Under the pieces are notes generated by a model, which ran no database searches, was not told the origin of the DNA, and saw only the letters and a list, made by a program, of their open reading frames with translations. Positions 46,347 to 58,478 of a DNA stretch of 64,000 bases are shown here, piece after piece (the first letter of the stretch is position 1; each line of letters starts with the position of its first letter). Source of the DNA: Variovorax sp. 679 (GTDB taxonomy: Bacteria > Pseudomonadota > Gammaproteobacteria > Burkholderiales > Burkholderiaceae_C); the NCBI RefSeq assembly GCF_003952185.1, contig NZ_RXFS01000001.1:773337-837336 (forward strand), in the 5' to 3' direction. The translations under genes and the position numbers were made by a program.

Positions 46347-47267
46347 ATGCGATTCGGCGAAATCGAAACATTCCGGGCACTCATGCGCAGCAGCTCCACC
46401 CGCAAGGCCGCGGCCTTGCTGCATGTGACGCAGCCCGCGATCAGCCAGTCGCTCAAGCGCCTCGAAACCCAGGCCGGCATGCTGCTGTTCCAGCGCACCG
46501 GCGGGCGGCTGGTGCCCACGCCCGAGGCGCGCGCCCTGTGGGTCGAGGTGGAGCGGGTTTTCATCGGCATGGACGCCATCGAGCACCGGGTGCGCAGCCT
46601 GCGCGACTTCGGCGTCAGCCAGCTCGAGCTGAGCAGCTTTCCGGCCTACGGCCTGGGCTTCATGCCGCGCGCGCTGGCGCGGCTGAAGGCGCACCGCGGC
46701 GCGAGCCCCTGGCCGCAGGTGTCGCTGCAGGTGCTGAGCTCCAAGGATGTGCGCGACCGCGTGGCCATGGGCATCTCCGACTTCGGGCTGATGGCCGACG
46801 AGCTCTCGCTCGAAGGCATCGACCACTCGACCTTCGCGCGCTCCCCGGGCGTGGTGGTGATGCCGCCCGACCATGCGCTGGCCCGCTTCAAGACCATCAA
46901 GCCCGAGCAGCTGGCCGAGGCGCCCTTCATCTCGCTCAACCCCGAAGACCCTTCGCACCAGCGGCTGGAGGCGGCATTGGCGCCGCACGGGGTGGCGCTG
47001 CGCGTGCTGGTGCAGACGCCCTACGCGGCCAGCGTGTGCGAGATGGCGCTGCGTGGCCTGGGCGTGGGGCTGGTCAACCCGATCACCGCGCTCGACTACG
47101 CGGAGCGCGGCCTGGTGGTGCGCAGGTTCTCGGTCGACGTGTACTTCACCTGCCTGCTGGCGCTGCCCGCGGGCAAGGTGCTGTCGGCCACCGCGCGCGA
47201 TTTCATTTCACTCATGCGCCAGCAGCTGGCGGAAGACGAGAAGCGCATACAGCGCTACCTGCGATAG
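46347..47267 (+). CDS. LysR family transcriptional regulator
   Basis: The 306-residue protein has the LysR winged helix-turn-helix at the N-terminus (SSSTRKAAALLHVTQPAISQ, then SLKRLETQAGMLLFQRTGGR) and a periplasmic-binding-like effector domain. It is divergent from PLP enzyme 2 and the Bug receptor, so these are the likely targets. An inverted repeat lies against the start codon and may mediate autoregulation. Confidence 0.93.
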   Translation: MRFGEIETFRALMRSSSTRKAAALLHVTQPAISQSLKRLETQAGMLLFQRTGGRLVPTPEARALWVEVERVFIGMDAIEHRVRSLRDFGVSQLELSSFPAYGLGFMPRALARLKAHRGASPWPQVSLQVLSSKDVRDRVAMGISDFGLMADELSLEGIDHSTFARSPGVVVMPPDHALARFKTIKPEQLAEAPFISLNPEDPSHQRLEAALAPHGVALRVLVQTPYAASVCEMALRGLGVGLVNPITALDYAERGLVVRRFSVDVYFTCLLALPAGKVLSATARDFISLMRQQLAEDEKRIQRYLR

Positions 47268-47286
47268 GCAGGCTCGGGAGGGAAGC

Positions 47287-48009
47287 TCACTTCCAGCTGA
47301 ACTCGTGGTTCAGCCCGATCACGAAGCCGCGCACGCCCTGCGGCCCGGTGCGCGACGCGCTCACGTCCACGCTGATGAGCGGCGTGATGCTGAAGCGGCC
47401 GCCGATGCGCGAGGTCCAGACGTTCGACGCACGGCTGCGCTCGGCGATGAGCGAGACGGTGTCGTTCAGCGCCCATTCGGCGCCGATGCCGCCGCGCGGC
47501 GTGCGTACGCCGGTTCCGGTGGCCCAGTCGGCGCCCACGTTCGCATGGATCTGCAGGCTGCCGAGCGGCCGCCAGGTAAGGGGCACGACGAACTGGCCGC
47601 CCGCACGGCCGCCGCGCTTCATGTCGAACACCGCCCCCATCGACACGGCGGCGCTGAATGGCGCGTCGGCCGCCTGTCCGTAGAAATTCCACTTGAGCTG
47701 CGGTCCGCCGGTCACCGAATGGACGCCGTCCACCGAGGTCCGGTCGAGGTTCAGGCCCAGCTCGAACGGCCCGACGCGGCAGGCGGGCCCGAAGTGAAAA
47801 CCGGTGATGGGCTCCACCCCCGTGCGGCCCCACCAGGTCTCGTACTGGCATTGGCCCGGATCGAGCGTGCTGGCGTCGTCCACGTCGAAATGCCCTGCGG
47901 CCTGCGCGCCCAGTCCCGTGAACAGACCGGAAGCCGCGAGCATCCAGCCGCGCCATGGCGGCCGGGGCATTGTTCTGCTGTACCTGCTGCTGTTCTTCAT
48001 CGCTCGCAT
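47287..48009 (-). CDS. Probable outer-membrane beta-barrel protein, unknown function
   Basis: The 240-residue protein has a leader with a hydrophobic core (GWMLAASGLFTGLGAQAAGH) and then alternating polar and hydrophobic strands with many aromatic ends (LKWNFYGQAAD, VPLTWRPLGSLQIHANVGAD), finishing FVIGLNHEFSWK. This is typical of small outer-membrane barrels. Two conserved-looking cysteines, in GQCQYETWWG and GPACRVG, could form a disulfide. Several ATG codons (48009, 48000, 47970, 47943) could be the start. It is convergent with lysR. Confidence 0.7.
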   Translation of the reverse strand: MRAMKNSSRYSRTMPRPPWRGWMLAASGLFTGLGAQAAGHFDVDDASTLDPGQCQYETWWGRTGVEPITGFHFGPACRVGPFELGLNLDRTSVDGVHSVTGGPQLKWNFYGQAADAPFSAAVSMGAVFDMKRGGRAGGQFVVPLTWRPLGSLQIHANVGADWATGTGVRTPRGGIGAEWALNDTVSLIAERSRASNVWTSRIGGRFSITPLISVDVSASRTGPQGVRGFVIGLNHEFSWK

Positions 48010-48083
48010 CCCGTGGGCCCTCGAACCATTCTAGGGAGGCGGCAAGAAGGCGCCATGACGCGGCGCCGCGCGGTGGGTACCCT

Positions 48084-49118
48084 TCAGATTTCGAACTGGG
48101 GCTGCAGCTCCCGGATGCGCTTGATGGCCACGCCGGCCGCAGCCGTGCGCGTCTCCACGCCCAGCTTCACGTAAACCCGCTCCAGGTGCTTCTTGGCCGT
48201 GGCCGGGCTGCTGCCGAGGATCTCGCCGATGTCCTTGTTGGTCTTGCCCTTGACCACCCAGTACAGCACCTCGGCCTCGCGCGCCGTGAGCTTCAGGCTC
48301 AGGCTCATCGCTTCGATCACGGCGGTGTCGGACACCTCCCGCATGATGATCATCCACTCGTCGCCGTCGTCGTCGCTGCCAGTCTGCTGATGCAGCCGCA
48401 GCGTGAGGCTGCTGGCGCCCTGCACGATGGACAGCGCCGGCGGCTCGATGCCGCGCTGGCGTGCGTCGGGCGTGTGGCTGCGCAGCCATTCGAGCACGGC
48501 CGGCGGCGTTTCCGGCGCGCGCGTGTCGCAGTAGCGCTGCAGCAGGTCGCGCGCGAGCGCCGTCTGCCAGATCAGCCGCCCCTCGGGCAGCCGCACCGTG
48601 ATGCTCGCGTAGCCGAAGGCATCGAGCGCGTTGCGCGCCTGGCCGGCCTGCTGAGCGTCCTGCCGCGCGCGACGTGCGCCCTGCAGATGCACGTTCATGC
48701 GCGCCAGCACTTCCTTCGGCTTGATGGGCTTGGTGACGTAGTCGACACCGCCGGCCTCGAGCGCGGCCACCAGGTGCTCGGTCTCGGTGAGGCCCGTCAT
48801 GAACACGATGGGAATGTGCGCCGTGGCCGCATCGGCCTTGAGCCGGCGCGCGACCTCGAAGCCGTCGATGCCCGGCATCATCGCGTCGAGCAGCACGATG
48901 TCGGGCTTGGCCTGCACGGCGCGCTGCAACGCCTGTTCGCCGTTGGTGGCGATGAGCACGGTGTAGCCCGATTCGTCGAGCGCGTCGTGCAGTACCGCAA
49001 GGTTGTCGGGCACGTCGTCCACGATCAGCACGAGGTCGCTGTTGGCGCCCTGCTGTTCGCGCAGGGTCTTGGCGAGCGATGAGGTTTCCATGGCAGGAGG
49101 TTGCGTCGGCGGGGTCAT
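48084..49118 (-). CDS. Response regulator with LuxR-type HTH output
   Basis: The 344-residue protein has an N-terminal receiver domain (LVLIVDDVPDNLAVLHDALD; phospho-acceptor Asp in PDIVLLDAMMPGIDG; VDYVTKPIKPKEVLARM), a middle region of about 110 residues and a LuxR helix-turn-helix (LTAREAEVLYWVVKGKTNKD; SSPATAKKHLERVYVKLGVE). Its ATG overlaps the stop of the upstream permease-kinase gene (ATGA), so the two form a cognate pair. The middle region resembles a PAS-like fold but was not identified. Confidence 0.92.
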   Translation of the reverse strand: MTPPTQPPAMETSSLAKTLREQQGANSDLVLIVDDVPDNLAVLHDALDESGYTVLIATNGEQALQRAVQAKPDIVLLDAMMPGIDGFEVARRLKADAATAHIPIVFMTGLTETEHLVAALEAGGVDYVTKPIKPKEVLARMNVHLQGARRARQDAQQAGQARNALDAFGYASITVRLPEGRLIWQTALARDLLQRYCDTRAPETPPAVLEWLRSHTPDARQRGIEPPALSIVQGASSLTLRLHQQTGSDDDGDEWMIIMREVSDTAVIEAMSLSLKLTAREAEVLYWVVKGKTNKDIGEILGSSPATAKKHLERVYVKLGVETRTAAAGVAIKRIRELQPQFEI

Positions 49119-52100
49119 GCGGCGCTTTCGACGGCCTCGGCCAGCGCGCGGCTCATGGCCTCGAACTGGAACTGCCGGGCCAGCGCGCGCTGGGCGTCGG
49201 TCCAGGCCGCGCATTCGGGCTGCGCGGCGTCGATGTCGTCGAGCTGGTTCATGATGCCGCGGAAGTAACCCAGGCTCACGGCCTCGTCGAGCGCGCGCAG
49301 GCGAGCCAGCGAAGGGGCCTGCATCGCGCGCGGCGCCGCAGCGGCGGCGGGCCTGGCGGCAACGTCGGTCCACTGCAGCCCGAGCCGGCGCTCGAGCCAG
49401 TCGAGCAATTCGGAATGGCGCACGGGCTTGACGAAGAAATCTTCCGGCGCAATGCCCACGTCGTTGTCGAGCCCCTTGTCAAATGCGTTGGCCGAGACGA
49501 TGGCCACCGAGGCTTCGGTCAGCCCCAGCTTGCGCGCGCGGCGGATGGTTTCCCAGCCGTCGATGCCGGGCATCGCGAGGTCGACGAACATCGCATCGGG
49601 CCGGTAGCCGGCCGCGATGAGGTCGAGCGCGTCGTGTCCGCTGGCCGCGCTGCGCAGTTCGAAGCCCAGCGGCGCGAGCAGGTGGCCCAGCAGGTCGCGG
49701 TCGGCCTCTTCGTTGTCCACCACCAGCAAACGGCGACGCGGGCCCTCGTAGCCGCGCCGCGCGCGCTGCACCGGCAGCGGGCGGCCGGAGCCGGCCGTCG
49801 TGTCGTGCACGCGCGGCAGGAAAAGGCGCACGCAGAAGAGCGACCCCACGCCCGGCGTGCTGCTCACCTTCATCTCGCCGCCCATCAGGTCGGTGAGCAT
49901 CTTGGCGATGGTGAGGCCGAGCCCCGCGCCCGGCGCGGCGGCCGTGCCCGTCGCGTTGCCGCGCGCAAAGGGCTCGAAGATGCGCTCGATGTCCCCGGCC
50001 GGCATGCCGGGGCCCGTGTCCTCGATCTCGATGGAAGCGAACTCGCGCGCATAGGCCAGCCGCAGCGTGACCTGCCCGACCGCCGTGAACTTGATCGCGT
50101 TGCCCAGCAGGTTGATGAGGATCTGCAGCACGCGCTTTTCATCCGCGCGCACCACCTCGGGCAACGCCCCCGCCGCTTCGAAACGGAACTGCAGCCCCTT
50201 CTCCGCCGCCTGCAGCTCGAACATGTCGGCCAGTTCGCGCAGCGTGTCGGCGAAGCGCATCGGCCGTGCATGCAGCGTGAGCTTGCCGGCCTCGATGTGC
50301 GCGATGGCCAGCGTGCCCTCGATGAGCGACAGCAGGTGCTCCCCGCCACGCTTGATGACGGCCACCGCCTGCTGGCGATGCGGCGGCACCGAGTGGTCTT
50401 CGCCCATCAGCTGCGCATAGCCCAGGATGCTGTTGAGCGGCGTGCGCAGCTCGTGGCTGATGGCGCTGATGTAGCGGCTCTTGGCCTGGTTGGCCTGGTC
50501 GGCCGCCTGCTTGGCCTGCTCGGCAATCTCGCGCGCCTCGTCGGCGGCCTGCTTGGCGGCCTGCAGGGCGCGGTCGGTCTCGCGGTGCAGTTCGATCTCG
50601 CGCACCAGCAGGTGGGTCTGGCGGTTCGACTCCTCCTGCGCCACCTTGCGGCTCTGGTGCGCCAGCACCAGCCACCACGCAACGATGCCCGCGATGACCA
50701 GCAGCGCCATGTAGGCCTTGAGGAAGCCCGAGCGCAGCGACAGCTTCTGCACGCCCGCCAGCGCGGCCGCCACGTCGGACTCGGAAGCCAGCTCCAGCGC
50801 GCCTTCGGCGAAGGCGCGCAGCTCCTGCTGGTAGAGCACGCCGAACACCACGGCCAGCAGCGGCACGATGATGAGCATCAGCAGCAGGAAATGCCCCAGC
50901 CCCGTGTCGAGGTAGCGCCAGCTGCGGCGCGGCAGCATCCAGCGAAGCACCGCCGACCACTGCGACGACAGGCTCGCGTGCGGCTTGCACAGGTCGCCGC
51001 AGCGCGCGTCGAGCGTGCAGCACAGCGAGCAGATCGCGCCCTGGTAGGCGGGGCAATGGGCCATGTCCGGCCCCTCGTACTCGCGCTCGCAGATCACGCA
51101 TTGCTGCACCTTCAGGCGCTGGTAGCTGCCCGTCTCGACCTTCGCCCAGCGCACCGCGCGCGGTCCGGCGGCGGGCTCGAAGGCTGCCGCCGGACCGCGC
51201 GCCAGGTAGTACTTGCCGCCCGTCGCCCACGCCAGCAGCGGCGAGGCCACCAGCGCCGTGCCCAGCGCGATCAGCGCAGAGAACGCCTGAGCCAGCGGCC
51301 CGAATACGCCCAGGTGCGCCGTGATCGACAGCCCCGAGGCCAGCGCCATCGCGCCCACACCCACCGGGTTGATGTCCCACAGGTGCGCGCGCTTGAACTC
51401 GATGCCCGGCGGCGACAGCCCCAGCGGCTTGTTGATGACCAGGTCGGCCACAACGGCCATCATCCAGGCGATGGCGATGTTGGCGAACAGCCCGAGCACG
51501 TCGCCAAGCGCCTCGAACACGTTCATCTCCATCAGCATGAAGGCGATGAGCGCGTTGAACACCACCCACACCACCCGCCCCGGGTGGCTGTGCGCCACGC
51601 GCGAGAAGAAGTTGCTCCAGGCCAGCGAACCGGCATAGGCATTGGTCACGTTGATCTTGAGCTGCGAGATCACCACGAACAGCGCCGTGGCCGCCACCGC
51701 CCAGCCGTAGTGCGGAAACACGTACTCGTAGGCCGCCAGGTACATCTGGTTCGGGTCGACCGCGCGGTCGGCCGGCACCATGTGCGTGATCGCCAGGTAG
51801 GCCAGCAGCGCCCCGCCCAGCATCTTGAGCACGCCCAGCACCACCCAGCCCGGCCCGCCGGCCAGCACCCCGGCCCACCAGCGGCGCGCCGTAGTCGCAG
51901 TGCGCGCGGGCATGAAGCGAAGGTAGTCGGCCTGCTCGCCCATCTGGGTGATGAGCGCGATGCCAACCGTGAGCGCTGCGCCAAACAGGTGCAGATCGAA
52001 GCCCTTGGTGCCGGACCGCACTCCGTTGTAGTGCACGATGCCCGCGAACGCACCAGGATCGCGCACGAGCACATAGGCAAAGGGCACCACGAGCATCAGC

Positions 52101-52705
52101 AGCCACAGCGGCTGGGTCCACAGCTGCAGCCGGCTGATGGCCGACACCCCGTGCGTGACCAGCGGGATCACCACCAGCGCGCACACCAGGTAGCCCCACA
52201 CCGGCGGAATGCCCAGCGCCAGCTCCAGCGCATAGGCCATCACCGCCGCCTCGAGCGCGAAGAAGATGAAGGTGAAGCTCGCGTAGATCAGCGAAGTGAG
52301 CGTGGAGCCGATGTAGCCGAAGCCCGCGCCGCGCGTGAGCAGGTCCATGTCGACGCCGTAGCGCGCCGCGTACACGCTGATCGGCACGCCCGCCAGGAAG
52401 ATGATGAGCCCCGTCGCCAGGATCGCCCAGAAGGCGTTGGCAAAGCCGTACTGCACCAGCAGCGTGGCGCCCACCGCCTCCAGGATCAGGAACGACGCCG
52501 CCCCGAAGGCCGTGTTGGCCACCCGCCATTCGGACCACTTGCGAAAGCGCTGCGGCGTGTAGCGCAGGGCGTAGTCTTCCAGCGTCTCGCTGGCGACCCA
52601 GCTGTTGTAGTCGCGCCGCACCTTGACGATGCGCTGGGGAGCGTCGTCCGGGGTGGCAGAGGCGGCTTCGGTGTTCACACCGTTTCGGTGCATCTTCCGT
52701 GCCAT
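49115..52705 (-). CDS. Permease-like hybrid sensor histidine kinase with receiver domain
   Basis: This giant protein (1196 residues from ATG 52705; ATG 52693 is an alternative) joins four parts. Residues about 30-510 are a 12-helix NCS1/cytosine-purine permease-like domain ([20 protein letters not shown]). Residues 536-573 form a cysteine cluster (CVIC, then HCPAY, CSLCC, CGDLC). Two further membrane helices and a coiled coil lead to HisKA with His751 ([15 protein letters not shown]) and HATPase ([27 protein letters not shown]). A C-terminal receiver follows with Asp1042 ([16 protein letters not shown]), then about 70 residues that may be an Hpt-like helix bundle without a clear His. It is divergent from ureA. 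Transport-like sensing of a nitrogen compound is inference. Confidence 0.9.
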   Translation of the reverse strand: MARKMHRNGVNTEAASATPDDAPQRIVKVRRDYNSWVASETLEDYALRYTPQRFRKWSEWRVANTAFGAASFLILEAVGATLLVQYGFANAFWAILATGLIIFLAGVPISVYAARYGVDMDLLTRGAGFGYIGSTLTSLIYASFTFIFFALEAAVMAYALELALGIPPVWGYLVCALVVIPLVTHGVSAISRLQLWTQPLWLLMLVVPFAYVLVRDPGAFAGIVHYNGVRSGTKGFDLHLFGAALTVGIALITQMGEQADYLRFMPARTATTARRWWAGVLAGGPGWVVLGVLKMLGGALLAYLAITHMVPADRAVDPNQMYLAAYEYVFPHYGWAVAATALFVVISQLKINVTNAYAGSLAWSNFFSRVAHSHPGRVVWVVFNALIAFMLMEMNVFEALGDVLGLFANIAIAWMMAVVADLVINKPLGLSPPGIEFKRAHLWDINPVGVGAMALASGLSITAHLGVFGPLAQAFSALIALGTALVASPLLAWATGGKYYLARGPAAAFEPAAGPRAVRWAKVETGSYQRLKVQQCVICEREYEGPDMAHCPAYQGAICSLCCTLDARCGDLCKPHASLSSQWSAVLRWMLPRRSWRYLDTGLGHFLLLMLIIVPLLAVVFGVLYQQELRAFAEGALELASESDVAAALAGVQKLSLRSGFLKAYMALLVIAGIVAWWLVLAHQSRKVAQEESNRQTHLLVREIELHRETDRALQAAKQAADEAREIAEQAKQAADQANQAKSRYISAISHELRTPLNSILGYAQLMGEDHSVPPHRQQAVAVIKRGGEHLLSLIEGTLAIAHIEAGKLTLHARPMRFADTLRELADMFELQAAEKGLQFRFEAAGALPEVVRADEKRVLQILINLLGNAIKFTAVGQVTLRLAYAREFASIEIEDTGPGMPAGDIERIFEPFARGNATGTAAAPGAGLGLTIAKMLTDLMGGEMKVSSTPGVGSLFCVRLFLPRVHDTTAGSGRPLPVQRARRGYEGPRRRLLVVDNEEADRDLLGHLLAPLGFELRSAASGHDALDLIAAGYRPDAMFVDLAMPGIDGWETIRRARKLGLTEASVAIVSANAFDKGLDNDVGIAPEDFFVKPVRHSELLDWLERRLGLQWTDVAARPAAAAAPRAMQAPSLARLRALDEAVSLGYFRGIMNQLDDIDAAQPECAAWTDAQRALARQFQFEAMSRALAEAVESAA
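52676..52692. promoter_or_regulatory. NtrC-like site upstream of ureA
   Basis: CACACC-GTTTC-GGTGCA matches the NtrC pattern TGCACC-N5-GGTGCA at 10 of 12 half-site bases. It is centred about 69 bp before the start point predicted from the -24/-12 element at 52727-52742. It overlaps the 5' end of the divergent kinase gene. Confidence 0.5.
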
Positions 52706-52726
52706 CCGTACGACTTTTGGCGAACA

Positions 52727-52742
52727 GGGCACGACTGTTGCA
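52727..52742 (+). promoter_or_regulatory. RpoN (sigma-54) -24/-12 promoter of ureA operon
   Basis: GGGCACG-ACTG-TTGCA differs from the consensus TGGCACG-N4-TTGCW at only the first base and keeps the required GG-N10-GC spacing. Transcription would start near 52753, leaving a leader of about 45 nt before ureA. Confidence 0.65.
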
Positions 52743-52797
52743 AAGAAGCCGGCTTGCCCATAATGGCCGCCACTCTCCGCCACCCGATGCCGATCCC

Positions 52798-53100
<303 letters not shown>

Positions 53101-53124
53101 AATTCGAAGAACAAAGGACTTTCC

Positions 53125-53724
53125 ATGCGCAACAACGCTTCCAGAACCCTCGCTCTGCTCGCCCTCCTGCTGCCGCTCGCGGCCAGCGCCCACACCGGCG
53201 TCGACGGCGGCATGCACCATGGCTTCGTCACCGGCTTTCTGCACCCGCTGACCGGCGCCGACCACTTGGCCGCAATGGTCGCGGTCGGCTTCTGGAGCGC
53301 ACTGGCCGCGCGCCGCGCCTGGCCCGACCTGCTCTGGGCGCCACTGGCCTTCGCAGGCATGCTGCTGGTGGGCGCGCTGACGGGCATGGCCGGCGTACAG
53401 TTGCCGGCGGTCGAGCCGATGATCGCGGCCTCGCTGCTGGTGCTGGGCCTGCTGGTGGTCACGCGCGTGCACCTGCCGGCCGTGGCGGCGATGGCGGTGG
53501 TCGGCGTGTTCGCGGTGTTCCACGGCGTGGCGCATGGCTACGAACTGGCCAGCGAAGAAGGCGCGGCCCTCACGCTGGCCGGCATGGTCAGCGCCACGGT
53601 GCTGCTGCACGCCGCCGGCATCGCGATCGGCTGGGCACTGCGCCATGCCAACGCCTGGCTGCCGCGCATCGCGGGCGCCGCAGTGCTCGGCCTGGGCGCG
53701 ACGCTGCTGGCGCAAGCCATCTGA
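53125..53724 (+). CDS. ureJ: HupE/UreJ-family membrane protein
   Basis: The 199-residue protein has a signal-like N-terminus, then the HupE/UreJ motif [20 protein letters not shown] with [12 protein letters not shown], and about six membrane helices including a second histidine motif [10 protein letters not shown]. HupE and UreJ proteins are thought to take up or handle nickel. Its place between ureA and ureB is a known arrangement in Burkholderiales and some other bacteria. Confidence 0.92.
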   Translation: MRNNASRTLALLALLLPLAASAHTGVDGGMHHGFVTGFLHPLTGADHLAAMVAVGFWSALAARRAWPDLLWAPLAFAGMLLVGALTGMAGVQLPAVEPMIAASLLVLGLLVVTRVHLPAVAAMAVVGVFAVFHGVAHGYELASEEGAALTLAGMVSATVLLHAAGIAIGWALRHANAWLPRIAGAAVLGLGATLLAQAI

Positions 53725-53735
53725 GGCAGCCGGCA

Positions 53736-54041
53736 ATGATCCCTGGCGAACTCTTCACCGACGACGGCGAGCACGCGCTCAACCCCGGCCGCCGCACCCT
53801 CACGCTGGTGGTGCAGAACACCGCCGACCGGCCGATCCAGGTCGGCTCGCACTATCACTTCGCCGAGACCAACGGCGCGCTCGGCTTCGACCGCGAGGCC
53901 GCGCGCGGCATGCGGCTGAACATCGCCTCGGGCGCCGCTGTGCGCTTCGAACCGGGCCAGCAGCGCACGGTCGAGCTGGTCGATTTTTCCGGCGATCGCA
54001 TCGTCTACGGCTTTCGCGGCCTCGTTCAAGGGAAGCTCTGA
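53736..54041 (+). CDS. ureB: Urease beta subunit
   Basis: The 101-residue UreB begins [19 protein letters not shown] and contains the conserved [18 protein letters not shown] and [20 protein letters not shown]. It packs against UreC and forms part of the flap surroundings. It starts 11 bp after ureJ and ends 3 bp before ureC. Confidence 0.98.
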   Translation: MIPGELFTDDGEHALNPGRRTLTLVVQNTADRPIQVGSHYHFAETNGALGFDREAARGMRLNIASGAAVRFEPGQQRTVELVDFSGDRIVYGFRGLVQGKL

Positions 54042-54044
54042 AAC

Positions 54045-55763
<1,719 letters not shown>

Positions 55764-55855
55764 AGCCCCGGGGAGTGCGCCTGCTTGACAGGCTGCGTAT
55801 CCTCGAAGGTATTCATCCAGCCAGCGGGCGCTCTCCGGGGCGCTCCATTTGCACC

Positions 55856-56491
55856 ATGCTCACCGCCAACAAACTCATGCCCCAGGGCCGCGGCCTCGCG
55901 CCCGTGCTGCTCAAGCGCGCAGCCACCATCGAGCTCGACTGGGACATCCGCCAGAAGAGTCGTTTCGACGCCACCGACTCGCAGGGCCGCCAGATCGGCG
56001 TGTTCCTGCCGCGCGGCACCGCCGTGCGGGGCGGCGACGTGCTGGTGGCGGAAGACGGCTCGCTGGTGCGCGTGGTCGCGGCGCCGCAGCCGGTGCTGCG
56101 CATCACGCATTGCACGGCCCATGGCACGCCCTTCGACCTGACGCGCGCGGCGTACCACCTGGGCAACCGGCACGTGCCGATCGAGCTGAAGCCCGACCAC
56201 CTGAAGATCGAGCCCGACCACGTGCTGGCCGACATGCTGCGTTCGATGCACCTGATCGTCGTGGCGGTCGAAGAGGCCTTCGAGCCCGAGGGTGGCGCGT
56301 ACGGGTCGCACGAGCACTCGCATGGCCACGGCCACGACCATCACGGGCACGACCACCACGACCACGGCCACTCGCATGGCAGCAGTGCCGGCAAAGGCCC
56401 GAAGCCGCTCGTGCTCGCGCCGGAGCTGCTCGACGACCATGACCACTCGCACCACGATCATGGTCACGGCCACCATGGCCACTCGCACTGA
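55856..56491 (+). CDS. ureE: Urease accessory nickel chaperone UreE
   Basis: The 211-residue UreE has the N-terminal peptide-binding and central metallochaperone domain ([38 protein letters not shown], then GNRHVPIEL). It ends in two very histidine-rich stretches (about residues 150-172 and 191-211), which would bind several nickel ions. It delivers nickel to the UreDFG-urease complex. ATG 55856 follows a 90-bp gap after ureC. Confidence 0.96.
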   Translation: MLTANKLMPQGRGLAPVLLKRAATIELDWDIRQKSRFDATDSQGRQIGVFLPRGTAVRGGDVLVAEDGSLVRVVAAPQPVLRITHCTAHGTPFDLTRAAYHLGNRHVPIELKPDHLKIEPDHVLADMLRSMHLIVVAVEEAFEPEGGAYGSHEHSHGHGHDHHGHDHHDHGHSHGSSAGKGPKPLVLAPELLDDHDHSHHDHGHGHHGHSH

Positions 56492-56517
56492 ACACGACGC
56501 AAGGCGCAACGACTGAC

Positions 56518-57186
56518 GTGTCTGCCCAAAGCCTCCTGCAGCTGATCTGGCTCGCTTCCCCAGCCCTGCCCGTGGGCGGCTTCTCGTACTCCGAGGGCGT
56601 CGAGGCCGCCGTCGAATGGGCCGGTGTCGATTCCGAACCACGCGCCGCCGAATGGCTCGCCGACCAGCTGCACCTGGGCTTCGCGCGCGGCGACCTGGCC
56701 GTCTTCGCGCAGGCCGTCGCGGCCTGGCGCGCCAGCGACATGCCGCGCATCCGCCAGCTCAACGAGTGGGTGCTGAGCACCCGTGAGTCGGCCGAGTTCT
56801 TCCTGCAGACCGAGCAGATGGGCCGCTCCTTCGTCGAGTGGCTCAAGCTGCATCACGCGGACACGGTCGAAGTCTTCGCCGACCTGCCCGCCAGCTACCC
56901 CATCGCCTTCGCCTTCGCGGCCAGCCGCGCCGGCGCCACGGTGCACGACGCCTGCCTGGCCTTCGCCTTCGGCTGGGCCGAGAACATGGTCGCCGCCGCC
57001 GTCAAGGCCGTGCCGCTGGGCCAGAGCGCGGGCCAGCGCATCCTCGGACGGCTGGCACAGGAAATCCCGGATGCCGCGACCCGCGCCATGGCGCTCGGCG
57101 ACGACGAGCGCCAGGCCTTCGCGCCCCTGCTGGCGGTGTTGTCGGCCCGCCATGAAACACAATATTCCCGCCTCTTCCGAAGCTGA
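56518..57186 (+). CDS. ureF: Urease accessory protein UreF
   Basis: The 222-residue UreF begins with GTG and reads [20 protein letters not shown] followed by [12 protein letters not shown], the family signature. Further conserved parts are QTEQMGRSF and [14 protein letters not shown]. UreF gates UreG activity in the activation complex. It lies 26 bp after ureE and 15 bp before ureG. Confidence 0.96.
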   Translation: MSAQSLLQLIWLASPALPVGGFSYSEGVEAAVEWAGVDSEPRAAEWLADQLHLGFARGDLAVFAQAVAAWRASDMPRIRQLNEWVLSTRESAEFFLQTEQMGRSFVEWLKLHHADTVEVFADLPASYPIAFAFAASRAGATVHDACLAFAFGWAENMVAAAVKAVPLGQSAGQRILGRLAQEIPDAATRAMALGDDERQAFAPLLAVLSARHETQYSRLFRS

Positions 57187-57201
57187 ACCGGACACCACCC
57201 C

Positions 57202-57852
57202 ATGACCTCCGCCCTGCACCACATTCCCAACCGCACCAAGAGACTGCCCCCGCTGCGCGTGGGCATCGGCGGCCCGGTCGGCTCCGGCAAGACCACGCTG
57301 CTCGAGATGCTCTGCAAGGCGATGCGCGACAGGTACGACCTGATCGCCATCACCAACGACATCTACACCAAGGAAGACCAGCGCCTGCTGACCGTGGCCG
57401 GCGCGCTGCCGGCCGAACGCATCATGGGCGTGGAGACGGGCGGCTGCCCCCACACCGCGATCCGCGAAGATGCTTCCATCAACCTCGAGGCCATCGACCG
57501 CATGCTCGAAGACTTCCCGGACGCCGACGTGGTGTTCGTCGAGTCGGGCGGCGACAACCTCGCGGCCACCTTCAGCCCCGAGCTGTCGGACCTCACGATC
57601 TACGTGATCGACGTGGCGGCCGGCGAGAAGATCCCGCGCAAGGGCGGCCCCGGCATCACCAAGAGCGACCTCTTCGTCATCAACAAGACCGACCTCGCAC
57701 CCTACGTGGGCGCCAATCTCGACGTGATGGAACAGGACACGCAACGCATGCGCCGCCAGCGTCCCTACGTGATGACGAACCTCAAGACGCTCTCGGGCGT
57801 GGCCGACGTGGTCGCGTTCATCGAGGAGCGGGGCATGCTGGCCGCCGCCTGA
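57202..57852 (+). CDS. ureG: Urease accessory GTPase UreG
   Basis: The 216-residue UreG has P-loop [10 protein letters not shown] (23-32), the nickel-binding CPH motif in [16 protein letters not shown], and the guanine motif region [13 protein letters not shown]. It hydrolyses GTP to drive nickel insertion into urease. It is the last gene of the cluster; the next gene is convergent. Confidence 0.98.
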   Translation: MTSALHHIPNRTKRLPPLRVGIGGPVGSGKTTLLEMLCKAMRDRYDLIAITNDIYTKEDQRLLTVAGALPAERIMGVETGGCPHTAIREDASINLEAIDRMLEDFPDADVVFVESGGDNLAATFSPELSDLTIYVIDVAAGEKIPRKGGPGITKSDLFVINKTDLAPYVGANLDVMEQDTQRMRRQRPYVMTNLKTLSGVADVVAFIEERGMLAAA

Positions 57853-57871
57853 GGCAGCCCGGCGGCGAAGA

Positions 57872-58402
57872 TCAGAGCTCGCTGCCGTCGCGCAGCTGCC
57901 GCATCTTGTAGACCAGCCGCACACTGGCGCGGCGCGGGTCGCCGGACTGCTGCTGCACGTAGATGTCGGTGTCGTCGCTCACCCATGCGGCATACGCGCT
58001 GCCCGGGTCGCGCGAAGAAAGCTCGGTGCCGAACGCACCACGGCCCCACTGCACCAGCGCCGCGAAGGCCGCCGTGCCGCCGTCCGGCGTGGCCTGCGCC
58101 GAGGCGACGTACTCGACGCGCCTCAGCTCCGAGGCCGCGAAGAAGAAGGTCGGCTCGAACATCAGCCCCGCCATCTCGACCGGCGCCGCGCGCCAGTTGC
58201 CGACGAGGCCACCGCTCAAGCGCTGGGGCCGCTGCACGCGCTCGGCGGTGGGCAACGCGGCCTGCAGTTCCCCGGCCGACATGCCCAGCCGCACGCCCGG
58301 TGGAAGGGCCTGCGCGTGCAATGCACCAGCGGCCAGAAACGCTGCACTGGCGGCAAGCGCACGAAGAAGGCTCAGGGAAGAAGGAAGTCGCACGGCGGGC
58401 AT
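57872..58402 (-). CDS. Exported protein of unknown function
   Basis: A 176-residue protein with a clear signal peptide (LSLLRALAASAAFLAAG, cleavage near ALHAQA). The mature part is a small mixed domain (PGVRLGMSAGELQAALPTAE; YAAWVSDDTDIYVQQQSGDP). The opening resembles proteins of the SmpA/BamE type in having a GMS-E-L helix, but this is weak. ATG 58402 gives the best signal peptide. It is convergent with ureG and upstream of nothing on its strand. Confidence 0.65.
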   Translation of the reverse strand: MPAVRLPSSLSLLRALAASAAFLAAGALHAQALPPGVRLGMSAGELQAALPTAERVQRPQRLSGGLVGNWRAAPVEMAGLMFEPTFFFAASELRRVEYVASAQATPDGGTAAFAALVQWGRGAFGTELSSRDPGSAYAAWVSDDTDIYVQQQSGDPRRASVRLVYKMRQLRDGSEL

Positions 58403-58478
58403 CGAAGAGGAGGAAGGCGGCGGCAGCTGGGACCGCAAGTATGGCGCGGAGTTCCGCCCCGCCTCTCCTCCCCGGCCG

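Noticed and set aside
44146..46428. A 760-codon plus-strand open frame opposite the Bug receptor and PLP enzyme 2
   Set aside because: It has no domain signature and is explained by GC bias of the two minus-strand genes.
56281..56491. Very His-rich end of ureE, considered as a frameshift product
   Set aside because: Histidine-rich tails are a normal feature of UreE, and the frame remains open to a proper stop just before ureF.
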